Below are positions 41,779 to 53,665 of a stretch of DNA of 64,000 bases, one piece after another. The notes below the pieces were generated by a model that was not told where the DNA came from, made no database searches, and was given only the letters and a program-made list of their open reading frames with translations. This DNA comes from Lotus japonicus (Eukaryota; Streptophyta; Magnoliopsida; Fabales; Fabaceae). The stretch's first letter is position 1; the number at the start of each line of letters is the position of its first letter. Made by a program: the position numbers and the translations under genes. The DNA is taken from contig NC_080042.1 of NCBI RefSeq assembly GCF_012489685.1, forward strand, positions 43,452,066 to 43,516,065. Direction: 5' to 3'.

Positions 41779-41988
41779 GAAGCGTGCTTTGTTTTCCCTA
41801 ATTTTCTTTTTTAATTAAACAAAATCTTTTTAAAAAATTAGTTTACAAAGCATGCCACATAGGAGAGATAATTACATTTGATTTTAATTTTAATTAAAAT
41901 AATAACATATTTTCTGATTTGGCGGAATTCAATTGGATGTCTGTGTAAAACTATTTTACACTGTCAGTGCATATCCATTAAACTCTTA
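41779..41988. repeat. 210-bp direct repeat, copy 2
   Basis: Second copy of 41039-41248. It carries only the left arm of the foldback MITE and stops at the hairpin centre. Confidence 0.95.
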
Positions 41989-42827
41989 TGATATTATTCA
42001 TTACAATAATCTCTTAATAAAAGTTAGGATAACGGGATATGTGCGTCCATGTGGGGCTGCATAGTCTTAAAGGCTAATGGTCCAGCCTCCACCGCAGCAC
42101 ATCACACATCCCACAGATACACTTCCATTTCTCTATATTTTATTTTCACAAATTATAATAAAATACAAATATACTAATAAGATCCTATAGACTTAGTGAG
42201 CTTTTCAAATAATTAGTTCGTCTTCGATCTATAAGTGGTGTGCATAAAAATAAAATGACTTAATCTACCCACTTATTAACACAGTGATTGTTACTTGTAA
42301 TAGTGTATTCAGGTAAAACAATTAACAATACCTTAACATTGAGTTAGTTTCTTAAGAAGGTACGGTTGAGACAATAGTTAAATAGGATAATACCTTAACA
42401 TTGAGTTAGTTTCATCCAATTGTATTTCAATCTCGAGGTCGTCTTATTCTTCATGATTTTCTTTACTTCAATCATTGCTTGTTTGCAAGATCTCATTATT
42501 AACAAATTTTCAACTATTGATTTGCATGAACTTTGAAATCACCCCATAGAATTAGTATATTCACTTGGTCCTAAGGGTTCGATAATTAGGACTTACAATC
42601 CTGTATTACTTGAGAGAAAGAGTAACCTTCTCTAGTTTGCCATGTGTTTTTAGCGCAACAACACACACACAAAAACCGATATATACAGTTCTTACCTAGG
42701 AGACACCAAAAATCCTACAACGATTCTTTTGACTAGGAGTTGAGAAGATCGTTAAAGAGCATGAAGAGCACAAGTAGAGGCTGTTGAGGATAGAATTCCG
42801 CTTATCCGTTTCCTTAGTTTTATGACG
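41989..42827. other. Unassigned spacer
   Basis: No gene recognised. TAATACCTTAACATTGAGTTAGTTTC occurs almost identically at about 42329 and 42390, a short local duplication. Confidence 0.45.
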
Positions 42828-43938
42828 GCGACGCCTAATATGCATCAGTTATAAAGTAGTCCAATTTTAGACCTATGGGGTTGACCTGGTACACTAGGTT
42901 CAACCAGTATTTATTCATATGTATTTTAAATTTTTAATGTTCATTTTAAAGTTAATTAATTTAAAATTGTGTTTTGCTGCCTAATACATTGTGCTGGAAA
43001 TTGACGCCAGAGAACAACATCGTGACGATGGAGACACGGCGGCAATGCGGCAGAGACATGATGGTGGCAGAATTGCATATGCTCGCCACCACACACCTGA
43101 TCCAATTTCCCAACTCTCTCTCTCTCCTTCCTCTTTTTCCCCCCTTCATCTCCCTTTGCCCACTGGTTAAGATTTATCAAAAATAACTAACATGATATCC
43201 TAAAAACCAAAGCAGCAACATACCATACTAATTCAACCAAATTTATTTCACATCAGACAAAGTAACAAACCAGTGAAATTCAAAATTGACAATAACACTT
43301 GAATGGGGTTTCCCTAGAAAATGAGTGAATCAAAAGTCAAATTCCTAAAATCTAAACCCAGATCCATGAAGGTGAGGATGCAAAAGTGTGTTGTGAAAGG
43401 AAGAAAAATCAGATCTTGTTTCGTACATTGAGAAGGAGAGTTAGTCATGACGATCTGCGCGCGTGAGCTTCGGCGACAGTGCTGCTGAGTGGAAGCGAAG
43501 CCTTTGTAGAGGTTGCAGCCGAAAGAGCCAGATGCGTGGTGGCTAGCATATGCACACCCTTTGTTGGTTCCGACGATTGCTCTCTTCTTCACCAGCCGTC
43601 ACCATCACCTCCTAAATTGTCGATGCCACCGATATGGACCGATCCAGGGAGAATCAAACCAAAGAGCCTGCAGTGAAATAAGCTGAAGCCATCTTTACCA
43701 TGATTTAATCACCCTGACAACAACAATGAAATGAGTCATCCGAAAAGATGATAGCAGTATGAGGAGAAAAGGCAATGTGGGTAACAGGGTAAGGGAGAGA
43801 TTATGTTCTAATGACATTTCTGTTTAAAATAATAAGTTTTGAAATAATAAAAAATTCATAAAGGTGGTCACCTGTTATAACCAGTTAAAATAGTGAGTGT
43901 AAAATTGGACTACTTTTTCACTAGTCCATAGGCGTCGC
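42828..43938. mobile_element. Putative non-autonomous TIR element
   Basis: GCGACGCCTA at 42828 and TAGGCGTCGC at 43938 are inverted, and so are AGTAGTCCAATTTTA (about 42867) and TAAAATTGGACTACT (about 43901). Inside, GCATATGCTCGCCACCAC (about 43075) is matched in reverse by GTGGTGGCTAGCATATGC (about 43530). The interior is GC-richer than its surroundings and has short open frames, perhaps captured sequence. No transposase and no clear target duplication were seen, so the superfamily is open (Mutator-like is a guess). Confidence 0.5.
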
Positions 43939-44084
43939 TTTAACTATCATTTCTTGAATCTTTCTCCTCATACCAAATTATTTTTAATATAAAATTCTCT
44001 GAATATTCATATATATTATATTAATTTTAGAACATTAAAATCATACAAAAATATTTCCGAAAACATACTTTGTAAGCGTAAATA

Positions 44085-44280
44085 GGCTTAAATAAGTTTT
44101 TGATCCCTATCCTTTACCTCACTTTTGGCATTGGTTCCTCGTCGAAGTAAATATGGACAATCGTCCCTAACCTTTGCTGAAACGATTGGTTTTGGTCCCT
44201 CCACAGATTTTGGTCAACACCGGAGCTCTGTGTCCTATGTGGCATGGCCACGTGGGATTAATGAGGCCAAGTGGATTTTT
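44085..44280. repeat. One-ended GGCTTAAATAAG repeat
   Basis: Begins GGCTTAAATAAGTTTTTGAT, like the terminus of the MITE at 2309, and runs through TGGTCCCTCCACAGATTTTG. Only one arm is present. Confidence 0.45.
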
Positions 44281-44315
44281 TTTTTAAAAAAAACTCATAA
44301 TTAAAAGAAAAATCA

Positions 44316-44357
<42 letters not shown>
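44316..44357. repeat. (ATCT)n microsatellite
   Basis: About ten perfect ATCT units. Confidence 0.97.
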
Positions 44358-44379
44358 TATAATAGGATCCTCTCCAACA

Positions 44380-46844
44380 GAGAGTTCTCTCCATCCTCTC
44401 CTGCAGGGTTTTAAACTGTTGGATAAATTCAATGGTCTAGAAAATTTCATGTAATAAAATAATAAGTTATTATTGATTAAGTTAAGGCAAACAAAAAATC
44501 ATGTTCCAACCCTCTGTCTTTGGCGACTGCGCACCCTCTTCACCGCGTCACCACTGTAAGACCGCCTATCAGAGGAATCTGCAGTGCCGCACTCGCAATC
44601 TCTCCCTCGTACTGCGTCTCCTCTGTCTATGTCTATCTTTACCGTTGCAGAGACTCTACACTCCACAAATCAGAAGACAACGCCGTCGTTCCCCACCGGA
44701 ACCCAGCCCCTCCAATTGAGATGCAAGAAGGCCAAACACGTTTGCAGTGATTAATGTTCCTCTTTTTTCACACTTTGCTTTCCCCATTTTCCAGTATATG
44801 TGATCAATTTTTATTTTCAGTAGAGATTTTTTTTAAAATTCCAGTAGAGATTTTTTTTTAAATTTCACAAACAAATACAAGAAATTTTGAAGATTATGTA
44901 ACAAATTTTGATTTTCCTTTACTGCATAAAGAAGCAGAGTTGAACGGTGGTGAAAAACGTTGGAGGAGGAGAAGATGAACAGTGCTACAAAATATCATGT
45001 GGTTTTTTTATTTGGTAAATCTAATTTTCTTTGGGTGGTGGGATTCACTATGAGATTCGTTCTACGGTTGATATTAATAGTAGTAATCCGTTGGATTCAT
45101 TTGATCAAACAGCCAAAAAATTGCTGGAGGGAGCTGAGCTGCAGAGAGCAGCTGCGGGAGAGGATCCAATTCCATTCCATTATAATATAGTAATGCTGAA
45201 GCGCGCAATGTGGCGCTGCCACGTCAACGTTTATTCCTCTAACAAAAGAGCCCACATCAGCAATTTTAATGACGTGTCATAATGTAATTTCTGAAGGATG
45301 GAACAGAGCTAGAGATCCACACACACAGAATAGAAGATCGACAGACACAAAATAGAACTACAGATCAACCCCGTAAAAACCTTATTTTCATCTTCCCCAA
45401 TCCTCTTGGTCGAGAACCTCACGGTTCGTCAGCCTGCAACTACGACGATGGCGACACAACCACTTCTTCCTCCCGTGATACAGGCTTCATGAACCAACCA
45501 TGGCTGCCCCCTTTTCCTGACAACGGACGAGGAAGCGACGCAGACTCTTCTCCCTTCTCCCGCGACTATGTCAACGGTGACAAGTTAATTCCGACACAAT
45601 CCTTCTTCTTTCGCTTCCCCTCCCGTGAGTTAGTGTTCGGGAACTATCAACTATGTATATTTCGCTGTGCAGTTTCATCTCCGCTGAGCCTAGCACCCTG
45701 TCCCCTTCAATTTTCGATGGCCAATTGCTCCAGGAGCAATATCAGAGTCCAACTTCAATGGATATCATGGAAACGACAAAGGTAATCTTTCCCCTTCATT
45801 TTCAATTCTTATTTTTGTTTTGTTTCATCTTACTAGGATACAATACAACTGCTGGATTGAGGGAACATATTTTACTTGTAAAAATTGCAGTTTTCCCTTT
45901 AGTCATCCAAGTCCTTTAGTAAATTGGGATTATGTCGATCATTACCTACATCTACATAAAAGTAAATATTGATCTATGACTAAAAGAGGCAGTGAGGAGG
46001 ATTGATATAACTTAAGTGAGGAGGATTGATACAAATTTTCTATATTATTGAAAAACTATATTTGCTGCAGGTTGCAGAAACAACATTTTTACAAGATGGG
46101 AGAAAGGTTTGGGAAATTAATGTTTCTGCCTTTATATGAATCACTATGCTTTGGACCTTATAAGTTCTTTGAACATTTTGGTCAAACTTTGCTTCTTCTA
46201 TGTTATATCTCACCTGGTATGTTATTTGTGTCCTTTGCCATTTGAGAAATTTAGATTGCAAATCTTGCTCTGTTTCATTTGTCTTTTGCATGATATTTAC
46301 CTATGACACCATTTCCCTATTAGCACGGCTCAAGCTTTTGTTTTTTAATAAATATTTGGTCCTCTACTTGCACTCTACATCATTTGAGAGCAATTAATAC
46401 CACCCCAGCATGAACTAAAGATTAATTTCTTTCTCTATGTTTTTTTCACAAATGGAAAATAGCAACTAATCAAGGGCTCCCTGTTCCGATTGTGGTCAAA
46501 ATGTTTCTCATTAGAAGTTGAACTGATATTGGATGCTATTATTAAATATTTCATATGATGTCCATCATAATCATAGGTTCAGGATTTTAATCATATATTA
46601 CTATTTATAATAGGCAGAACAATGCATTCCCCCTTTGCTTTTAGCTGCGCAGATGCCAAGTTGTAAATTGTAATCAATCATATCTCTTCCAAGGTGCTGA
46701 ACCTGGTCCTCCCTACACCATGAGATCATCTCATTACAAATGCTGCTAAATTTAATTTATATCTATTCATACATCAGAAGTCATTTTAAACTGATTAATA
46801 ACATCTTAAATTTGCATCTATTTCTAAAAATATCCTATTTGCAG
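44380..46844. other. Gene-derived-looking DNA without identified gene
   Basis: GC-rich stretches at 44500-44740, 45030-45200 and 45420-45790 have coding-like composition; the second reads EIRSTVDINSSNPLDSFDQT and continues open. None was matched to a family, and splice relations are unclear. A run of stops separates them. They could be exons carried with the ISWI relic or from other genes. Confidence 0.4.
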
Positions 46845-47190
46845 GTAAAATGGTTCTACTGGATAAATTACTTTCCAAACTAAAAGAACGGGATTCCAGG
46901 GCACTTAAATTTACACAGGTCGGTTCTATATAAGAATTAGAATCTTTTCAGATGGATATCAATAACTTATTTTACCTGGTGTATTTGTTTCAATTCTAGC
47001 TTATTTTATATCTCTTCTACAGATGACTAGGTTGTTAGATTTAATTGAAGATTATTTAATGTTTCAAGGATACCAATATTCCTGCATTGATGACAATACT
47101 GATGGAGAACATCGTAAAGCTTCCATGGCTGTTTTTGTTGCCATTAATCTTGCTGCTGCTGACATTGTCATTCACGTGCCATGCACGGGT
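46845..47190 (+). pseudogene. ISWI-type chromatin remodeller relic, copy 1
   Basis: Two exon remnants with preserved splice signals: 46845-46918 (KMVLLDKLLSKLKERDSRAL, then KFTQ) and 47023 onward (MTRLLDLIEDYLMFQGYQYS, then NLAAADIVI). This is the start of the helicase C-terminal domain of plant ISWI ATPases, which slide nucleosomes. The intron between is retained, so the copy came from genomic DNA, not mRNA. About 22 residues normally found between 'DASIEAFN' and 'INLATAD' (including STRAGGLG) are missing. After 47190 the similarity stops. No upstream ATPase lobe was found. Confidence 0.85.
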
Positions 47191-49526
47191 AATTAGGTGG
47201 TTTGGGCATGTATGGAATTGAGCATCATGTATTCGATAGAGCTGTTGGCCAAATTGGAAGTAAGGGACCAAATGCCCTGCAGACCTACACACTTCCGAGA
47301 CTGGACAAGTCCAGGTACTACCATGTAAGACCCCGAATTAAATAATTATATTATTTATTTACTTTCGTCGTGTTGATTTATTAAGTAATTATATTTTATT
47401 GTTTTATGTTATTTTCACGACTCGAATCCTATTACGAGTCACGAAAACTATTTATATAATAATTAAGTTCAAATTATGTTTAAGGTTGACACTGTAGTCA
47501 TCTTAAGTAATAGCACGAGCCATATTCGCACCCGACTACGGTCGAGAGTGTCCGAAAAAGGCTATATCCGCTCCTAGAGCACTGTTTAAAAGAATTTTAG
47601 AATTGAAGGGAGAATAAGAACCTCTAGGTATTTTTCCCATGACCAGTGTTTCGATACGAAACCCTGGACTGTACGCTTGTTAGGTTTTGCTTCCCGAAAG
47701 TCTGTCGAAGCTAGACTTTAACTTCTCGGAGACTGTAATTAAGACCCTGAATGAAGAATTTTTCTATTCGGAGCTTCTAACGAAGTTTCCAACCGCCATG
47801 CCTCATTTCTTTCGACGTTTGTGATCTTTTTCCTGAAGGAAGTTTCTTCATCCGACGTCGACTGCAAAAAGTAGTTTTTCGGCATAAATCGACTCACACC
47901 GTCTTTGAGACGTTTTCCTCAATTTAAAGAACCTTGATTTGAGTTTCGACATTCTGTCGCCGAATACTCAATTTTTACTAGCAGATGAAAGTACCAAAAC
48001 GACCGGAACCGCGAAATATCGATTTTTCGGATTTTCCCCTCTCCTATAAAAAGGGAAAAAATTGAGAAAATATCTCATTTTCTACCAAAGTGGCCGAAGC
48101 TTAGAGAGAGAGAGAGAGAGTGGAGCAGAGCTTTTTCAATTCTTGCCCGATCGTCCTGATTTCGGAAGCTACGCATAGGCACAGAGGTAAGGAAGCTTAA
48201 TCTTACTTCTATTTCTGCTTTCTGTCGGCTTATTCTATCTATTTCTGTGCTCAAAGTTTTGAGCTTTTTGTAAAAATGTCTGATTACCTCGATTTTTCTT
48301 TCCAACTATCTTCTACTGCAACCCAACATGCTATAATCACTGTCGGATCGTTCGGATTTTCACCGAGTCGCCGTAGATCTGAAAAAGCTGACTAAAAACC
48401 CATTTTCTTCACATGTGCTTACTTTATTATCAAAAAGTCGCAACCAAGCTTAGTACCCTTGAGATTAAGTGCTATAAACGTCGTTGTGAACAACTCCATC
48501 AATTTTGTTTTTCAGAATTTCAACTTTGAGTTTTTGGTCATTAATTCTGGACCAAAATACCCCTAAGTCGTATTTTCAGTCGTTAAATATTTCTGAGAGT
48601 TTCCCTGGCCTAGATATCACCTACGAATACCTAGGAATTATATTAGATCGAAGAAAAAGTTCGGAAACCCTATTTTCTAAAGTGACCGAAACTTTTTGGA
48701 GCTGTACCGTGTCTAAAAATAATTTTTGGGTTAGTATGGCCTGAACCATAGCGTAGCCCTTTCCGTTGTCGAAATTTTGGCTGTGGTTTCGTGTCATTCC
48801 GAGTTCTGTAGCTCGAGTTATGCGCGTTTTAGCGAACGAAGTCTCCGTTGTCCGTTCATGCCTAAATGTCGAACTCTAGAGCTTCGAAAGCTTCTTTTCG
48901 GGTTTTGATAGTTTTATTAGTTGTATTGTTTCTTAGCGACTAAGAAATGATACTTTGCTTAAGGTTTGAAACGAGTTGAGCTGAGGAAAGAGATTTTGGA
49001 GCAATTGGTGAGGTTTCACAACTGAGGATGACGCCCGGAGAACTTGCTAAGTTCGGGAGCTTTATTTTGGATTGGACTGGGATGTTGAGCTTGGATGGAG
49101 AAAATGGCTAAGGTAAGGGTAACTCAGTTTTATGGCGTCTTTGAGTCTTGCATGCTTTTATTGCACTGCATGCGTTTGAGATGAAGGTGTTTAAATTGAT
49201 TGACATTTGATTTTGACTGTTGTGTTGAACTGGGAAATTGTTTTCTGGAGGCTTCGGCCGAGTGAACTTATTGAGGCGTGTGTCTCCATTTTCTGAGAGG
49301 CTTCGGCTGTTTACTGGTTTATGTCATTACTGCTTTCTAGTTGACATGATAGGGTTATGTTTTCCAGCACTGAATTATTGATTCATCGCTCAATAGAGCG
49401 TGATGTGTTTGTGCGGATATGGAACTGAATCGATGTATGCTTGTTGATATTAAGAGTAACATAGGGTTACTCCGTCTTGATTATTGGATTTGAAATTGTT
49501 GATATTTGTGCATATGCGTTGTTGGA

Positions 49527-49815
49527 CCGACTGTGTGGCCTTCGTGGCGTTAGTAAGTAGCAGATCAGTGGTTTTCGTTCCACGTGATTGTCCCGTCTTG
49601 CGAGACGCTTTTGATTTGACCGACTGTGTGGCCTTCGTGGCGTTATTAAGTGGCAGTGGAGTGGATGTTTTCACATGACTGTCCCGTCCTTCGAGGCGTT
49701 ATCAAGTGGTAGTGGAGTGAATATTTTCACATGACTATCCCGTCCTTCGAGGCGTTACTTAGTGGCAGTGGAGTGGATATTTTCACAGGACTGTCCCGTC
49801 TTGTGAGACGTTATT
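49527..49815. repeat. Tandem array of about 56-90 bp units in LTR
   Basis: GACCGACTGTGTGGCCTTCG occurs at about 49527 and 49618; AGTGGCAGTGGAGTGGAT...CCCGTCCTTCGAGGCGTT-type units then recur about every 56 bp, with small differences. Confidence 0.85.
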
Positions 49816-49990
49816 GTTTGATTGATATTGTTGAGGATTGTCGATACCTGATTTGATGTTATATTGTTGAGGATTATTGATATCTGATTTGTCGTTATAT
49901 TGTTGAGGATTATTGATATATGATTTGTCGTTATATTGTTAAGGATTGTTGATATCTGATTTGATGCTATATTGTTGAAGTTATTGTTAT
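49816..49990. repeat. Tandem array of about 36-bp units in LTR
   Basis: Units containing TTGATATCTGATTTGTCGTT and ATATTGTTGAGGAT repeat four to five times. The same array is present in the 3' LTR fragment from 52394. Confidence 0.88.
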
Positions 49991-50663
49991 CTGAATTAAC
50001 CTATGCTGTTAAGTTATTGATTCATGAGTTAGTTTATGTTGTTAAGTTTTGCTGGTATCTGTTTTAAAACCATATCGTTGATTTTGCTGATATGCTGATA
50101 TGTTTAATTCTGTTAAATATATGATTCGATTTCATGATCGATAGGATGAGTTGTCATCTATCCTGAATTAAATTGGTAGCTTACTTACCATGGCATGTAT
50201 TAGATTTGAATAATATATGCTTTTCTCTTTATTATATGGTAATTGCATGAAGTTAACCCTTTCTATTTGCTACTTGTTGTTTGGGTGCTTAACGCTATTA
50301 GGCGAGGGAGAATCTTCGATGGAGCTTGACCTTCGTATGAGTCGGAGAGGAGAACTTGAAGAACTGTGGAAGACTTGAAGAATAGAGTCGGGTGTAGAGT
50401 TAAAGTCTTGGGTTAGAGAGCTTACCCTTATTGGTTTAAGCTTGCATAAAGATTTTAGGAATTTATATTTGGGGTTTCGGGTACTCGCCTTGTTCAAGGC
50501 ATGATGTAAATCCCTTTGTAGTTGGGAGTATGCATGACATGTTTTGGAAATACATTTGTAAAGAAAAAAATATACTCGTGTTTATACATTCTTTTGGAAA
50601 AATATTGCATATTTACTTTAATAGGTTACTAAAGTGACCCCCGGAAATCGGGGTGTTATATTG

Positions 50664-50675
50664 TGGTATCAGAGC
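50664..50675 (+). promoter_or_regulatory. Primer-binding site of Tekay-like element
   Basis: TGGTATCAGAGC, initiator-Met tRNA type, three bases after the LTR end. Confidence 0.88.
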
Positions 50676-52393
50676 TTTGGTTGAGAAACCAGAGCTTGTT
50701 GGGGAATAGGTCTTCTGTGCTAGGTTGTTTGAACTCTGTAATTGATCGGCTGGGTGTTGATCGATTGACAGAGTGTTACCATATAGATTATATGATTAAT
50801 TGTTTATTTTGTCTACTAGATGTTTCTTGCTTGTTGTTGTCTTGAGCACTAACCCCTTAACTTCTGACTAGATGGTTAGTACCCCCACCAAAATATTAAT
50901 TGTTCTTGTTGTTTGTCTACTTTGTTATACGGTATTCCAGGTAGAAACTACATGTTGTTGAACGGGGAAAGGAGTATGCATTAGGCACATTCCTTTGACC
51001 GTTGTTTTTGTTCTGAATAGGACAGTTGTATAGGGTTTAGAGAAGTGCTAAACCTAGAAGTTGTTTTGTACGGATAGGTTAGTAAGGAGAGATAGAAGCT
51101 TAGAATGAATCCTAAGGGAGTGTTGTTTGAGTTCCAGGAACTAAGGTTGTATTTCTTCTAGATGAAGTTGTTAGAGATTGAGTAGATTAAGAGATGATCT
51201 TAATTTAGAAGTGACCACTTGATGAGATAGACTCATTGGCCTTACTAGTGAGTTTTTTCTGAATTTTCTTCCGCAAGATATTGAGCCTGATCAACTTAAT
51301 ATTGAGGGGTTGATATTTTGAATCACAGCTGGCATGGACTATGATAAGAGGATTGATTAGAGTTGATCGTTGACTAGTCGAGTTTGGAAGATAAGTCTAT
51401 ATTAAGTGTTTGATTTTCCTTGTGAACAAGTTGTAGTTTTAAGAAATAGATTTCCACTTGAGGAGTGTAGGAGAGTTAAAGGACAATAGAAGTCCAAACT
51501 TGGTAAACGTTTAGACTTTAAGTCTAGGAATTCTTGTCTTAAGTGTCTGAGACTTAGAGATATTCCGATTTTGGGGAGGAACCTAAGAATTTGATTGACG
51601 TAGGAGTAACAAGACTAAGGAAGGAAGTTCTAGTGTTGAGTTGAAGGCTTGAAGTTGTTATAAGTGGATAGGTCACCAAGAGCCTAAGTGTGAACAAAAC
51701 CTTGAGGATGGTTTGATTTGAGTAAGTTAAGTTATGTCAGAAGTCTGATGTTGGAAATGTAGCTTAGGGCTGAATCGTGAGTTTTGGGGAGATTAAGGAT
51801 TCTATCATAAGCACTTGATGGTAGAGGGTTAAGATTTCAATCTTTGGAAGTTGATGACTTTAATGTAGTTAAACGATTAATTGATGACTAGAACTTATGT
51901 CCTTAAGGTTGATTAAGGGGAGAAGGAATATTGGAATCTCTTTCGTCTGAGCCCAAGCCTTAGGGTTGAATCCTTGTGTTATGACTTAAGGAGAATCTCG
52001 GAGTCTCGTTTAACGTTACAAGCTTTGTCTTTGGTCGTCTTTAATGATAGTGCATCAGTATGGAAGTTTTTGATTGTCAGATAGTCATTAAGTAGTTGGT
52101 TCACGTGATTACTCTAAGTAGAGATAGACTAAGTCCAGAGATCCAATGTTGAAGAGTCTTAAGTATTCTTTCGAAAGTTATGAAACCATAGGTTATGTGA
52201 CTTCGTGCTAATTGCACTAAGAGGCTAGACTTAATGGATTACCGCCTAGTTAGACTCTAGAGGAATAAGTGTTGATCAAACAAAGATTTTGGATTTCAGA
52301 GAAACATGCTAAGATTAACAACTGAGATTTGCTAAGTTGAATTAGAATCTTTGGGTCAAGATTGATTTTGTAAATTGAGAATCATTGATTTTG
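50676..52393 (+). other. Non-coding interior of Tekay-like element
   Basis: No gag, protease, integrase or reverse transcriptase signature on either strand. TAG-rich in every frame. Probably leader sequence joined by deletion to the middle of the 3' LTR. Confidence 0.65.
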
Positions 52394-53211
52394 TCGATAC
52401 CTGATTTGATGTTATATTGTTGATGATTATTGATATCTGATTTGTCGTTATATTGTTGAGGATTATTGATATATGATTTGTCGTTATATTGTTAAGGATT
52501 GTTGATATCTGATTTGATGCTATATTGTTGAAGTTATTGTTATCTGAATTAACCTATACTGTTAAGTTATTGATTCATGAGTTAGTTTATGTTGTTAAGT
52601 TTTGTTGGTATCTGTTTTAAAACCATATCGTTGATTTTGCTGATATGCTGATATGTTTAATTCTATTAAATATATGATTCGATTTCATGATCGATAGGAT
52701 GAGTTGTCATCTATCCTGAATTAAATTGGTAGCTTACTTACCATGGCATGTATTAGATTTGAATAATATGCTTTTCTCTTTATTATGTGGTAATTGCATG
52801 AAGTTAACCCTTTCTATTTGCTACTTGTTGTTTGGGCGCTTAACGCTATTAGGCGAGGGAGAATCTTCGATGGAGCTTGACCTTCGTACGAGTCGGAGAG
52901 GAGAACTTGAAGAACTGTGGAAGACTTGAAGAATAGAGTCGGGTGTAGAGTTAGAGTCTTGGATTAGAGAGCTTACCCTTATTGGTTTAAGATTGCATAA
53001 AGATTTTAGGAATTTATATTTGGGGTTTCGGGTACTCGCCTTGTTCAAGGCTTGATGTAAATCCCTTTGTAGTTGGGAGTATGCATGACATGTTTTGGAA
53101 ATACATTTGAAAAGAAAAAAATATACTCGTGTTTATACATTCTTTTGGAAAAATATTGCATATTTACTTTAATAGGTTACTAAAGTGACCCCCGGAAATC
53201 GGGGTGTTACA
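52394..53211 (+). repeat. 3' LTR fragment of Tekay-like element
   Basis: Matches 49839-50660 with few substitutions and a two-base indel, starting at TGTCGATACCTGATTTGATG. The first 2.5 kb of the LTR is missing. Confidence 0.9.
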
Positions 53212-53216
53212 TACCA

Positions 53217-53665
53217 CATATCCAGGATTTTTTGAGAAACCCATGAGAACAATCCAGAAACAAAAACCAACTTAAGGATTTATCTGAGTTGTGACATATC
53301 AAGGAATATAGGAATTTAGTAGTAAGTTTGTTATTGCAGTGATGATTCAAAAGTTTCCTTTTTGCTGATTTCTCTGCCTCCCTATGATAAATCCCACCTT
53401 CTACATTTCATCTGAAAATCATCTCTTAATCTAACAATGACAAAAATTTGTAGAAGCACCATTAAGAAGAGCTGACCAGATGAAGGAGATATATGATAGA
53501 CGATAGACAAATAGTTGAGGGGGATAAAAAAGAAATTATAAGTCAAACAACTAAGATATTTAGAGGTACATGATAGGGAATTATTGCACCCTATGAACCA
53601 TGTAGCCAACCTCACGTGGCTACATTAGAAGTGTCAAAATATATATGTCGACCTGCACTATGGCC
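53217..53665. other. Spacer between the ISWI relics, right of the insertion
   Basis: Continues the sequence interrupted by the Tekay-like element. No gene recognised. Confidence 0.5.

Larger units (their letters stand above)
47324..50660 (+). repeat. 5' LTR of Tekay-like element
   Basis: 3,337 bp. TATA box CTATAAAAAGGG at about 48044 gives a likely promoter, followed by a (GA) run. Two tandem arrays lie at 49527-49815 and 49816-49990. Ends GTGTTATA where the 3' copy has GTGTTACA. Short ORFs inside show no protein signature. Confidence 0.85.
47324..53211 (+). mobile_element. Tekay/Del-like gypsy element, internally deleted
   Basis: Starts TGTAAGACCCCGAATTA and ends GAAATCGGGGTGTTACA, flanked by TACCA at 47319-47323 and 53212-53216. 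The 5' LTR is about 3.3 kb, a size typical of Tekay/Del chromoviruses. A TGGTATCAGAGC primer-binding site follows it. Only about 1.7 kb of non-coding interior and the last 0.8 kb of a 3' LTR remain; gag and pol are absent. Shared LTR parts differ at about 14 sites in 820 by eye. Confidence 0.88.

Noticed and set aside
49816..49990. Regularly spaced repeats resembling a CRISPR array
   Set aside because: Units are contiguous tandem repeats without unique spacers, inside a plant LTR that is also found as a second copy.
50874..50965. Short ORF starting MVSTPTK in the Tekay-like interior as a gag start
   Set aside because: It stops after about 30 codons and no gag motif follows.
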